From the NCBI RefSeq assembly GCF_030053155.1, contig NZ_CP125641.1, positions 248,001-312,000 on the forward strand: DNA of 64,000 nucleotides. The letters are read 5' to 3'. Positions 35,483 to 44,169 of the stretch are shown one piece after another. Source of the DNA: Rhizobium sp. BT03 (lineage in GTDB: Bacteria > Pseudomonadota > Alphaproteobacteria > Rhizobiales > Rhizobiaceae). The position numbers were made by a program, and so were the translations under genes. Every line of letters begins with the position of its first letter. Positions within the stretch are counted from its first letter, which is position 1. Below the pieces are notes generated by a model. The model was not told the DNA's origin. It saw only the letters and a list, made by a program, of their open reading frames with translations, and made no database searches.

Positions 35483-37018
35483 ATGATGGCGTCGGTGCCG
35501 GTTCTGGAAATCCGCAATGTCAGCAAGCACTTCGGTGCGGTGAAGGCGTTGACTGAGGTGCGCTTCAGCCTTGAGAAAGGCGAGGTTCATGCGCTTTGCG
35601 GCGAAAACGGCGCAGGCAAGTCGACGCTGATGAACATCATTGCCGGCGTGCTGCAGCCGACCGAGGGGGAGGTTCTCGTCGATGGCGCGCCGGTCAAGGT
35701 GGCGTCGCCGGCCGTGGCGCAATCGCTCGGGCTCGGCCTCGTGCATCAGGAAATCGCGCTCTGCCCGGATGCGACGGTGGCCGAAAACATGTTCATGGCC
35801 GCGACCAACCGCCGCCGCTCGCCTTTCATGAATTACGGCAGGCTGGAGCGCGACGCGCAGCTCGTGATGAACCGCCTGGCGCCGATCGACGTCCGCCGCA
35901 AAGTCGGCGACCTGTCGATTTCCAGCCAGCAGCTCGTCGAGATCGCCAAGGCGCTGACGCTCGACTGCCGGGTGCTGATCTTCGACGAGCCGACGGCAGC
36001 GCTGACGGAATCGGAGACGCAGGTGCTGTTCGGCATCATCCGCGACCTCAAGGCGCAGGGTATTTCGATCATCTATATCAGCCATCGCATGGCCGAAATC
36101 TTCAGCCTGTGCGACCGGGTCACCGTGTTTCGCGACGGCCGCTATGTCTCGACGGAGAAGGTGGCGGATTTGACGCCGGATGACGTGGTGCGTCGCATGG
36201 TGGGGCGCGAGATCACCCAGCTCTATCCGGAGAAGCAGGCGCCGGCGGAGCGGACCGGCGAGACCATTCTGAGCGTTCGCCATCTCGGCGACGGCAGCCG
36301 CTTCGCGGATGTGAGCTTCGACCTGCGCAAGGGTGAAATTCTTGGCGTCGGCGGGCTGATCGGCTCCGGCCGCACCGAGATCGCCGAGGGTATCTGCGGA
36401 TTGCGGCCGGTGATCACAGGCGAGGTGCAATTGCATGGACAGCGGCTGCGGACGCGCTCCTATGCGCAGGCCGCGCAGGCGGGCGTCGTCTACCTGTCGG
36501 AAGACCGGAAAGGCTCCGGCATATTCCTCGATCTTTCCATCGCCCAGAACATTGCCGTTCTCGATTTGAAATCGCTGACCGGGCCGTTGGGGCTGCTGAA
36601 TTCCAAGGCCGAGGCGGATCGCGCCCGCGACCTTGTCCGGCGGCTCGGCGTACGGATGGGCGGCATCGACATGCCGGTCTCGTCGCTGTCGGGCGGAAAC
36701 CAGCAGAAGGTGGCGATCGCCAAGCAACTGGCGGTCAATCCCAAGGTCATCCTGATGGACGAGCCGACCCGCGGCATCGACGTCGGCGCCAAATCGGAAA
36801 TCCACCGGCTGCTGCGCGATCTCGCGCACGCCGGCATCGGCGTCGTCGTCATCTCGTCGGAACTGCCGGAGCTTCTCGGCCTGTGCGACCGGGTGCTGGT
36901 GATCCACGAGGGCAGGGTGGCAGGCGAGGTCGAGGGCGAGGCGATGACTGAGGAAGCGATCATGCGGCTCGCATCGGGGATCGGCGGTCACGCAAGGGCA
37001 TCCGAGCATGCCGCTTAA
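35483..37018 (+). CDS. Sugar ABC transporter ATPase, double-domain (RbsA-like)
   Basis: 511 residues from ATG 35483 (or 35486) after GAGGAGGAG. Two ABC domains. First: Walker [10 protein letters not shown], signature [15 protein letters not shown], Walker [12 protein letters not shown]. Second: altered P loop [10 protein letters not shown], signature [25 protein letters not shown]. One intact and one degenerate site is normal for carbohydrate CUT2 ATPases. It energises import of the sugar bound by the preceding protein. Confidence 0.94.
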   Translation: MMASVPVLEIRNVSKHFGAVKALTEVRFSLEKGEVHALCGENGAGKSTLMNIIAGVLQPTEGEVLVDGAPVKVASPAVAQSLGLGLVHQEIALCPDATVAENMFMAATNRRRSPFMNYGRLERDAQLVMNRLAPIDVRRKVGDLSISSQQLVEIAKALTLDCRVLIFDEPTAALTESETQVLFGIIRDLKAQGISIIYISHRMAEIFSLCDRVTVFRDGRYVSTEKVADLTPDDVVRRMVGREITQLYPEKQAPAERTGETILSVRHLGDGSRFADVSFDLRKGEILGVGGLIGSGRTEIAEGICGLRPVITGEVQLHGQRLRTRSYAQAAQAGVVYLSEDRKGSGIFLDLSIAQNIAVLDLKSLTGPLGLLNSKAEADRARDLVRRLGVRMGGIDMPVSSLSGGNQQKVAIAKQLAVNPKVILMDEPTRGIDVGAKSEIHRLLRDLAHAGIGVVVISSELPELLGLCDRVLVIHEGRVAGEVEGEAMTEEAIMRLASGIGGHARASEHAA

Positions 37019-37046
37019 AGAAAACGCAGGGGCAGGAGACAAGGTC

Positions 37047-38039
37047 ATGGCGGACGCTACGTTGGCAGGGGCACATCAGGCACGCACGCCCGGCTGGAAA
37101 CGGCTGGGGACGATGCGCGAGGCGGGACTGATCGCAATCATTCTGGCGCTGTGCATCGTTATGAGCTTTGCCTCGCCGCATTTTCTGACGCTCGGCAATT
37201 TCCGGGCGATGCTGATGTCGTTCTCGGTCGAAGGGATCGTCGTCGTCGGCATGACCATCCTGTTGATCGTCGGCGGCATCGACCTCTCGGTCGGCTCGGT
37301 CGTCTGCTTCTCGATGGTGCTGTCGGGCTCGTTGTTCCTGCTGGGGCTCGATCCGTGGAGCGCCTCCCTGATCGGCATCCTTGGCAGCGGCCTGATCGGC
37401 TGCGTCATGGGCTTCTTCGTCACGGTCGTCGGGCTCAACCACTTCATCACCTCGCTTGCGGCGATGGTCATCGTGCGCGGCATCTGCCTGATCATCACCA
37501 AGGGCACGCCGCTGTCGCTGTTCACCTTGCCGCCCTCGTTCAAGGCGGTCGGGCAGGGCACGGTCTCCGGCATTCCCTATGTGATCCTGATCTTCGTTGC
37601 CGTCGTCGTGCTGTTCGATTTCCTGCTGCGCCGGGCAACCGCCTTCCGCAAGGTATTCTACACCGGCAGCAACGAGAAGGCGGCGCTCTATTCCGGCATC
37701 AAGACCAACCAGGTGAAATTCTGGGTGACGGTGCTCTGCGCCACCCTGTCCGGTGTTGCCGGCGTGATCTACATGTCCCGCTTCGGCGCCGCGACCCCGA
37801 CCTTCGGCGTCGGCATGGAGCTCAACATCATCGCCGCCGCGGTGATTGGCGGTGCGTCGCTGAACGGCGGCTCAGGCACGATCCTCGGGGCAATTCTCGG
37901 CATTGCCCTGCTGTCGGTCGTCACAAGCTCGTTGATCTTGCTCGACGTGTCCGTCTATTGGCAAGACATGATCAAAGGCTGCATCCTGCTTGCCGCCGTC
38001 TCGATCGATCATTTCCTGCACAAGCGGAAGGCTGCCTGA
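37047..38039 (+). CDS. Sugar ABC transporter permease (RbsC-like)
   Basis: 330 residues from ATG 37047 behind CAGGAGACAAGG; an earlier ATG at 37008 overlaps the ATPase end. About nine to ten membrane segments; GIVVVGMTILLIVGGIDLSVG and GGASLNGGSGTILGA are the CUT2 permease signatures. It would work as a homodimer, as no second permease is encoded. The regulator gene begins one base after its stop codon. Confidence 0.92.
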   Translation: MADATLAGAHQARTPGWKRLGTMREAGLIAIILALCIVMSFASPHFLTLGNFRAMLMSFSVEGIVVVGMTILLIVGGIDLSVGSVVCFSMVLSGSLFLLGLDPWSASLIGILGSGLIGCVMGFFVTVVGLNHFITSLAAMVIVRGICLIITKGTPLSLFTLPPSFKAVGQGTVSGIPYVILIFVAVVVLFDFLLRRATAFRKVFYTGSNEKAALYSGIKTNQVKFWVTVLCATLSGVAGVIYMSRFGAATPTFGVGMELNIIAAAVIGGASLNGGSGTILGAILGIALLSVVTSSLILLDVSVYWQDMIKGCILLAAVSIDHFLHKRKAA

Positions 38040-38040
38040 T

Positions 38041-39045
38041 ATGCCGATAGCCAAACTCAAACCCGCAAACGCGCCGCGCGAGGAAATCGTCATCGCCCGG
38101 CAGATGCACCAGGCTCTGGTTCTGCATTTCCTCGAAGGACTGACACAGGCGCAGATTGCCGATCAGCTCGGCATTTCGCACGCCACCGTCAACCGCCTGA
38201 TCAAACGCGGCCGCCAGCTCGGCCTGGTCGAGATCAAGATCAAATCGCCGGTCGAGCCGCTGGTCGATATGGAAGAACAGCTGCGGGCGCTTGGCGGCAT
38301 CGGCCGGGCCGTGGTGGTGCCGACGGTGTCCGACAATCCGCAGACGGCGCTGCAAGCCGTCGGCGAAGCCGCCGCGCGCCTGCTGCTGGAAGAGATCGTC
38401 GACGGCGATACGATCTGCATCACCGGCGGCAAAGGCGTGAGCGCCGTCGTCGCCGGCCTGCAGCCGCCGCGCCGTTTTGATGTCGAAGTCATTCCGGCAA
38501 CCGGCTGCGTGCAGGGCAAGCACTATACCGACGTCAACCATGTCTCGACCTTGATGGCCGACCGGCTTGGCGGGCGTTCCTATCAGATCCACGCCCCGCT
38601 CTTTGCCGACGATGCCGAGCAGCGGGCGATGCTGATCAACATGCGGTCCGTCGCGGACGTTTTCAAACGGGCGCGCGAGGCGAAGGTGGCCGTGGTCGGC
38701 ATCGGTTCGATCCTGTCGGACGATTCCAGCTATTACGACCTGCATCCCTCCTCAAGCACCGACCGCGCCGCGATCGAGCGGTCCGGCGCCTCCTGCGAAT
38801 TGCTGGCGCATCTGCTCGATGATCATGGCCAAGTCTGCGATTACAGCCTCAACCGTTCGCTGGTGTCGCTGACGCTGCCGGAATTCGCGTCGATCCCCAT
38901 CAAGATCGGTGTCGCGAGCGGGCCGAACAAGGCGGGCCCGATCCTCAGCGTTCTCCGCGGCAATCACCTGGATACGCTGGTGACCGACGAGGCGACGGGT
39001 GCGCGGGTGCTGGCACTGGCGAATGGCGAAGGGAAATGGGCATGA
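38041..39045 (+). CDS. SorC/DeoR-family sugar-binding regulator
   Basis: 334 residues. N-terminal helix-turn-helix (LHFLEGLTQAQIADQLGIS, then ATVNRLIKRG) and a C-terminal Sugar-bind domain of the glucosamine-6-phosphate isomerase-like fold (DGDTICITGGKGVSAVV, VAVVGIGSILSDDSSYY). Such proteins sense a phosphorylated sugar; LsrR and EryD belong here. It lies inside the operon it probably controls; the palindrome at 34227-34244 is its likely site. ATGA overlap with the next gene. Confidence 0.92.
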   Translation: MPIAKLKPANAPREEIVIARQMHQALVLHFLEGLTQAQIADQLGISHATVNRLIKRGRQLGLVEIKIKSPVEPLVDMEEQLRALGGIGRAVVVPTVSDNPQTALQAVGEAAARLLLEEIVDGDTICITGGKGVSAVVAGLQPPRRFDVEVIPATGCVQGKHYTDVNHVSTLMADRLGGRSYQIHAPLFADDAEQRAMLINMRSVADVFKRAREAKVAVVGIGSILSDDSSYYDLHPSSSTDRAAIERSGASCELLAHLLDDHGQVCDYSLNRSLVSLTLPEFASIPIKIGVASGPNKAGPILSVLRGNHLDTLVTDEATGARVLALANGEGKWA

Positions 39046-40034
39046 GCGCGGAGCAATTGACACGCGAGATCGGCAAATCCGGCGTTTCCGCCTCGGCGGT
39101 CGGACTGGGCACCTGGGCGATCGGCGGCTGGATGTGGGGCGGGACGGACGAAAGCGAATCCATCGCCGCGATCCGGGCATCGCTCGATGCCGGCGTGACG
39201 CTGATCGACACGGCGCCGGCCTATGGGCTTGGACGTTCGGAGGAAATCGTCGGCAAGGCCTTGACCGGCCGCCGCGACAAGGCTGTCATCGCTACCAAAT
39301 GCGGCCTTGTCTGGCATACGCAGAAGGGCCGTCATTTCTTCGATCAGGACGGCAGGCCGGTTCACCGCTATCTCGGCCGCGATGCGATCCTGCATGAGGT
39401 CGAGGAAAGCCTGACGCGGCTCGGAACCGACTATATCGACCTCTACATCACCCATTGGCAGGACCCGACGACTTCGGTCGAGGAAACCATGCGGGCGCTG
39501 GAAGATCTGCGCACAGCGGGCAAGATCCGGGCGATCGGCGCAAGCAATGTCAGTCGCGACGACCTTAATGCCTATATCGCGGCCGGTGGCCTCGATGCGA
39601 TCCAGGAGCGGTTCAGCATGATCGACCGCGAGATCGAGACGGAGCTTCTGCCGCTGACCAGGGCGAACGGCATAGCGACGCTCAGCTACTCGTCGTTGGC
39701 GCTGGGGTTGCTGTCCGGCACCATCGGTCCGGACCGGGTGTTCTCAGGCGACGACCAGCGCAAGGACAATCCGCGCTTTTCGGTCGGCAACCGCCGCAAG
39801 GCAATGGCGCTTGCCGACGCCATCCGTCCGGTCGCCGAAAAACACGGCGCCAGCATCGCCCAGACCGTGATTGCCTGGACGCTGGCCCAGCCAGGCGTGA
39901 CCTTTGCGCTCTGCGGCGCGCGCAATCCGGCACAGGCGATCGATAATGCGCGGGCCGGGACCATCCGGCTGGATGCGGCCGATCGTGCGGCTATCGATAC
40001 GGCCATAGCGGCGACACTGACTGATATGAGATAG
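39042..40034 (+). CDS. Aldo/keto reductase
   Basis: 330 residues from ATG 39042, overlapping the regulator stop. Catalytic tetrad of the family: Asp and Tyr in LIDTAPAYGLGRSEE, Lys in VIATKCG and His in YITHWQDP. C-terminal NADPH-binding part GARNPAQAIDNAR. It would interconvert an aldose/ketose and its alcohol, or act on a hydroxy-aldehyde. Within this operon it probably acts early on the imported sugar or polyol. Confidence 0.92.
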   Translation: MSAEQLTREIGKSGVSASAVGLGTWAIGGWMWGGTDESESIAAIRASLDAGVTLIDTAPAYGLGRSEEIVGKALTGRRDKAVIATKCGLVWHTQKGRHFFDQDGRPVHRYLGRDAILHEVEESLTRLGTDYIDLYITHWQDPTTSVEETMRALEDLRTAGKIRAIGASNVSRDDLNAYIAAGGLDAIQERFSMIDREIETELLPLTRANGIATLSYSSLALGLLSGTIGPDRVFSGDDQRKDNPRFSVGNRRKAMALADAIRPVAEKHGASIAQTVIAWTLAQPGVTFALCGARNPAQAIDNARAGTIRLDAADRAAIDTAIAATLTDMR

Positions 40035-40046
40035 CGGATCGCCATC

Positions 40047-41795
40047 ATGAAACGGGAAGAAATATTGGACGGGCTTCGCCGCAGCCCGAAGGTGGACGTG
40101 TGCATCATCGGCGGCGGCATCAACGGCATCAGCGTCTTTCGGGAGCTGGCGCTGCAGGGGCTGAATGTGCTGCTCGTCGAAAAGCACGATTATTGCTCCG
40201 GCGCGAGTTCGGCGCTGTCGCGCATGGTGCATGGCGGGCTTCGCTATCTTGAAAACGGCGAATTCAAGCTGGTGCAGGAATCGCTGGTCGAGCGCGACCG
40301 GCTGCTGCGCAACGCGCCGCATTATGTCGCGCCGCTGCCGACGACGGTACCGGTATTCGATATCTTTTCCGGCCTCGGTAATGGCATCGTCCGCTTCCTG
40401 GGTCACAGCCGCCGCCCGAGCCGCCGCGGCGCCGTCGCCGTCAAAGCGGGACTCAGCATCTATGATTTCCTGACCCGCAAGCGCGCGCTGATGCCGCGCC
40501 ACCAGTTTCGCGGCCGGCGCACGACGCTTGCCAAGTGGCCGGCGCTCAATCCCGACATCAAGAGTTCGGCCACCTATTTCGACGCCTGGGTCAGCCATCC
40601 CGAGCGTCTGGGCATCGAGCTTCTGCGGGATGGTCTTTCAGCCGAGCCCGGCGCGATGGCGCTGAACTATGCCGAACTGCGGCGGATGGAAAATGGCCGG
40701 TATCGCGTCGAGGATCGGATAGGCGGCGCAGCCGTTGCCGTCGAACCGGCACTGATCATCAACGCCACCGGCGGCTGGATCGACGTTGCCAATCGAACCC
40801 TGTTTTCTCAGGAGGCCCGGCCGGCGCCGCTGATCGGCGGTACCAAGGGCTCGCATCTGATCATCGACAATGCGGAACTGCGCGACGCGCTTGCCGATCA
40901 CATGATCTATTACGAGAACGAGGACGGGCGGATCTGTATCCTGTTTCCCTATCTCGGCAAGGTTCTCGTCGGTTCCACCGATATCCGCGTCGATGATCCG
41001 GAAACTGTGCGCTGCGAGGCGGAGGAACGGGATTATATCCTGCAATCGCTCGCCTTCGTGCTGCCTGATATCACCATCCGGCCGGAGCAGATCGTTTTCC
41101 GCTTTTCCGGCGTGCGGCCGCTGCCGGCCAGCACCGACAGTTTTACCGGACGCATCCCGCGCGATCATTTCTGCACCGTGCTGGAGCCGTCCGAGGGCGT
41201 GCCGCCTGTGCTCTGCATGATCGGCGGCAAGTGGACGACATTCCGCTCCTTCGGCGAACTGGCGGCAGACCAGGTTCTGGAAAGGCTCGGCAGAAGGCGC
41301 CGGGTTGCGACAACCGATCGGCCGATCGGCGGCGGGCGGGCATTTCCGGCCAACGTATCCGTCTGGCTGGCGCAGGCGGCGACCGGCAAAGGCGTTTCTG
41401 ACGGGCGCATGGCCGAGCTGTTTGCCCGGTATGGCACGGATGCCGAGGCGATTGCCGGTTTCATTGCCGCAGGCCGCGATACAGCCCTGCCGCATGCCGG
41501 CTACTCCACGCGCGAATTGCAGTTGCTGATCCGCGAAGAAGCGGTGGAACATCTCGACGACCTGCTTTTGCGGCGCACCACGCTTGCCGTTTCGGGCGAG
41601 CTTTCGCTCGACATGACGGATGCCGTCCTCGACCTGCTGGCGCAGGAAAAGGGCTGGACGCTCGCGCATCGCGCCCGTGAACGCGACCGTTTTCTCACCC
41701 TTCTCACCGAACGCCATGGCGTCGACGAAGACATGCTTTCCGCAAGGAACGAACCAAGGAGTACAGAATGCGACACAACAGCAAAGTCCGGATGA
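40047..41795 (+). CDS. GlpD-like FAD-dependent sugar(polyol)-phosphate dehydrogenase
   Basis: 582 residues. Glycerol-3-phosphate dehydrogenase family: FAD motif DVCIIGGGINGISVFRELAL, SSALSRMVHGGLRYLENGE, KVLVGSTDIRVDDPE and GGKWTTFRSFGELAAD, plus the C-terminal helical domain. EryB of the erythritol pathway is a close relative in kind. It would oxidise a polyol phosphate and pass electrons to the quinone pool at the membrane. It overlaps the aldolase gene by 28 bases. Confidence 0.87.
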   Translation: MKREEILDGLRRSPKVDVCIIGGGINGISVFRELALQGLNVLLVEKHDYCSGASSALSRMVHGGLRYLENGEFKLVQESLVERDRLLRNAPHYVAPLPTTVPVFDIFSGLGNGIVRFLGHSRRPSRRGAVAVKAGLSIYDFLTRKRALMPRHQFRGRRTTLAKWPALNPDIKSSATYFDAWVSHPERLGIELLRDGLSAEPGAMALNYAELRRMENGRYRVEDRIGGAAVAVEPALIINATGGWIDVANRTLFSQEARPAPLIGGTKGSHLIIDNAELRDALADHMIYYENEDGRICILFPYLGKVLVGSTDIRVDDPETVRCEAEERDYILQSLAFVLPDITIRPEQIVFRFSGVRPLPASTDSFTGRIPRDHFCTVLEPSEGVPPVLCMIGGKWTTFRSFGELAADQVLERLGRRRRVATTDRPIGGGRAFPANVSVWLAQAATGKGVSDGRMAELFARYGTDAEAIAGFIAAGRDTALPHAGYSTRELQLLIREEAVEHLDDLLLRRTTLAVSGELSLDMTDAVLDLLAQEKGWTLAHRARERDRFLTLLTERHGVDEDMLSARNEPRSTECDTTAKSG

Positions 41796-42610
41796 ACCGG
41801 CTGTTCGGTGGCGGCCGCTGCCTCGACGTGGCGATCGATCACGGCGTCTGCAACGAACCGTCCTTCCTCAGCGGGCTGGAGGATATTCAGGCCGTCGTCA
41901 AAGCGCTGGTCTCTGCCGGGCCGGATGCGATCCAGATGAATTACGGCCAGGCGGACCTGCTGCAGGACGTGCCCGGCAAGGACAAACCTGCGTTGGTCAT
42001 GCGCATCGACATGGGCAATCCCTATAACCGGGTCCGCCACCGCGACATGTGGGCGGTGCTGCAGAACGAGGCCGAGCCGTTGATCGGCGCGATCGAGATG
42101 GATGCGGCCTGCGTCGTCGTCAACCTGTTCATGCTGCCGGACGAGCCGGACCTGTTCCGCCAGTGCGTTGAGAATATTTCCCGCGTGCGGGCCGATTGCG
42201 ACAAGTACGGCATGCCGCTGATGATCGAGCCGCTGGTGATGCAGCCGGTCACCGAAAAGGGTGGTTACATGGTCGATGGCGATGCCGACAAGATCGTCAC
42301 CTTGACGCGGCTCGCCCGCGAAATGGGCGCCGATATCGTCAAGGCGGATCCGACCACCAATGCCGAAGATTTCCACAGGGTGGTCGAAGCAGCCCGGTGC
42401 CCGGTTCTCGTCCGCGGCGGCGGCAAGGAGGATCTTCGCGCCGTCTTCGACAAATCGGCGGCCTTGATGCGGCAGGGCGCGGTGGGCATGGTCTATGGGC
42501 GCAACATCTATCAGCACACCAATCCGAGTGCGGTGGTGCGCGGGCTGATGGCGATCGTGCACGAGGATGCGAGCGGCGAACAGGCCTTTGCGCTCTATCA
42601 GCAGGGCTGA
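41768..42610 (+). CDS. Class I aldolase, FbaB/LsrF (DhnA) family
   Basis: 280 residues; AAGGAG lies 6-7 bases before the ATG, inside the end of the previous gene. TIM-barrel class I aldolase: LDVAIDHGVCNEPSF at the N terminus, EMGADIVKADPTTNAEDF with the likely Schiff-base Lys, and VRGGGKEDLRAVF for phosphate binding. It would cleave a ketose phosphate to dihydroxyacetone phosphate and an aldehyde, or act as a thiolase like LsrF. The first is favoured by the GlpD-like and kinase neighbours. Confidence 0.87.
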   Translation: MRHNSKVRMNRLFGGGRCLDVAIDHGVCNEPSFLSGLEDIQAVVKALVSAGPDAIQMNYGQADLLQDVPGKDKPALVMRIDMGNPYNRVRHRDMWAVLQNEAEPLIGAIEMDAACVVVNLFMLPDEPDLFRQCVENISRVRADCDKYGMPLMIEPLVMQPVTEKGGYMVDGDADKIVTLTRLAREMGADIVKADPTTNAEDFHRVVEAARCPVLVRGGGKEDLRAVFDKSAALMRQGAVGMVYGRNIYQHTNPSAVVRGLMAIVHEDASGEQAFALYQQG

Positions 42611-42642
42611 GTTGCGATTTCGAACCTTCGGAGGGGTTCTGC

Positions 42643-44169
42643 ATGGGAGACTATCTTTTGGGGCTCGACGCCGGAAATACCGTCATCAAGGCGGTGATTT
42701 TCGACCGGCACGGCAACGAGATCGCGGCTGCCTCCGAAGAGGGGCACAGCCGTATGCCGAGCCCTGGACATGTCGAGCGGGGGCTCGACGAACTCTGGAC
42801 GCACGCACGGCAGGTCATCCGCGCCTGCATCGAAAAAGCAAGGATCCGACCGGAGGACATTGCCGCGATCGGCTGCGCCGGGCATGGCAACGGTCTCTAT
42901 GCGCTTGATCGCGACGGCGCTCCGCTGCTCGCCATTCAGTCGCTCGACACGCGGGCGGCTGGGCTGGTCGATGAATGGCGGGAGGCCGGCGTTGGTGACC
43001 GGACCTATCCGATTGCCCGCCAGCGTCCGTGGCCATCACAGACGCCGACATTGCTTGCCTGGCTTAAGCGTCACCAGCTGGACCTGTTTACCCGCATCGG
43101 TACGGTGTTCTTCTCCAAGGATTTTATCGTCAACCGCCTGACCGGCCGCCGCGTGAGCGAGGTATCCGACATGTCGGGGGCCGGTTTGCTCGATCTTGCC
43201 ACACGCCGCTACGACAAGGCGCTGATGGAGGCCTATGGACTGGACGATTGCATAGACCTCCTGCCGCCGCTGATCGAAAGCGCCGACATTGCCGGGGTGG
43301 TAACGGAGGAGGTGGCGACGCAAACCGGGCTCGCCGCCGGAACGCTGGTGGTCGGCGGGCTGTTCGACGTCGTCGCCTCGGCGCTCGGCTCGGGCGTTTC
43401 GCGCACCGGCAGCGCCTCGATCATTGCCGGCACCTGGAGCATCAATCAGGTCGTCATCGACGGTCCCGACCTCGATGGCCCGGTCTTCATGTCCTCGACT
43501 TTCGACCGCACCCGCTACATGGCGATGGAAAACAGCGCCACCTCGGCTGCCAATCTCGAATGGCTGGTGCGGGAGTTCTTCGAAGGCGAACATGCGCAAG
43601 GCGTTTCGCCCTTCGATGCCTGCTGCGCGCTGGCTGCGGCGATCACGCCCGCGGCGGACGATCCGCTCTATCATCCCTATCTCTATGGCGCCCAGCAGGA
43701 CGGTCATGCGCGCGCCGGCTTCTACGGACTTGCCGGTTGGCACAGCAAGGGGCATCTGGTTCGCGCGCTCCTCGAAGGCGTCGCCTTCGGCCATCGCCAA
43801 CACATTGAGACGATCCGCAAGGCCGGTGCTGAGTTCAACGAAGCCGTGCTGTCCGGTGGCGGCTCACGCAGCCTGATCTGGCCGCAGATCTTTGCCGATG
43901 TGCTCGGCGTTCCCGTGACCGTTGCCCGCTCGCGCGAAACCGGTGCGCTGGGGGCGGCGATCGCGGCGGGAACCGGCGTCGGCATCTTCGCCGACTTCGG
44001 CACTGGAGCTGCGGCCATGGTGCAGACCGAGCGGCATTACCGGCCGGATGTCTCGCTTGAAGGGCATTATGCGCGGCGTTACGCTCTCTATCTCGAAATC
44101 GCCGAGGCGATGGCGCCGCTCTGGCGGCGTTTGACGGCGGCCTCGCCGGCGGCGGGAGTGGCGGCGTGA
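42643..44169 (+). CDS. FGGY-family carbohydrate kinase (L-xylulokinase-like)
   Basis: 508 residues from ATG 42643 with GGAGGGG upstream. Two actin-like ATPase halves: LLGLDAGNTVIKAVIFDRHG at the start, HVERGLDELW, GGLFDVVASALGSG, and LSGGGSRSLIWPQIFADVLG in the second half. Overall it is closest, by eye, to E. coli L-xylulose kinase LyxK. It phosphorylates a ketose or polyol with ATP. It ends with a GTGA overlap into the oxidoreductase gene. Substrate unknown. Confidence 0.9.
   Translation: MGDYLLGLDAGNTVIKAVIFDRHGNEIAAASEEGHSRMPSPGHVERGLDELWTHARQVIRACIEKARIRPEDIAAIGCAGHGNGLYALDRDGAPLLAIQSLDTRAAGLVDEWREAGVGDRTYPIARQRPWPSQTPTLLAWLKRHQLDLFTRIGTVFFSKDFIVNRLTGRRVSEVSDMSGAGLLDLATRRYDKALMEAYGLDDCIDLLPPLIESADIAGVVTEEVATQTGLAAGTLVVGGLFDVVASALGSGVSRTGSASIIAGTWSINQVVIDGPDLDGPVFMSSTFDRTRYMAMENSATSAANLEWLVREFFEGEHAQGVSPFDACCALAAAITPAADDPLYHPYLYGAQQDGHARAGFYGLAGWHSKGHLVRALLEGVAFGHRQHIETIRKAGAEFNEAVLSGGGSRSLIWPQIFADVLGVPVTVARSRETGALGAAIAAGTGVGIFADFGTGAAAMVQTERHYRPDVSLEGHYARRYALYLEIAEAMAPLWRRLTAASPAAGVAA

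Noticed and set aside
34439..37048. 869-residue open frame on the minus strand opposite the sugar binding-protein and ATPase genes
   Set aside because: It is the antisense of two clear transporter genes; His/Asp/Arg-rich composition is typical of the complementary frame in high-GC DNA.
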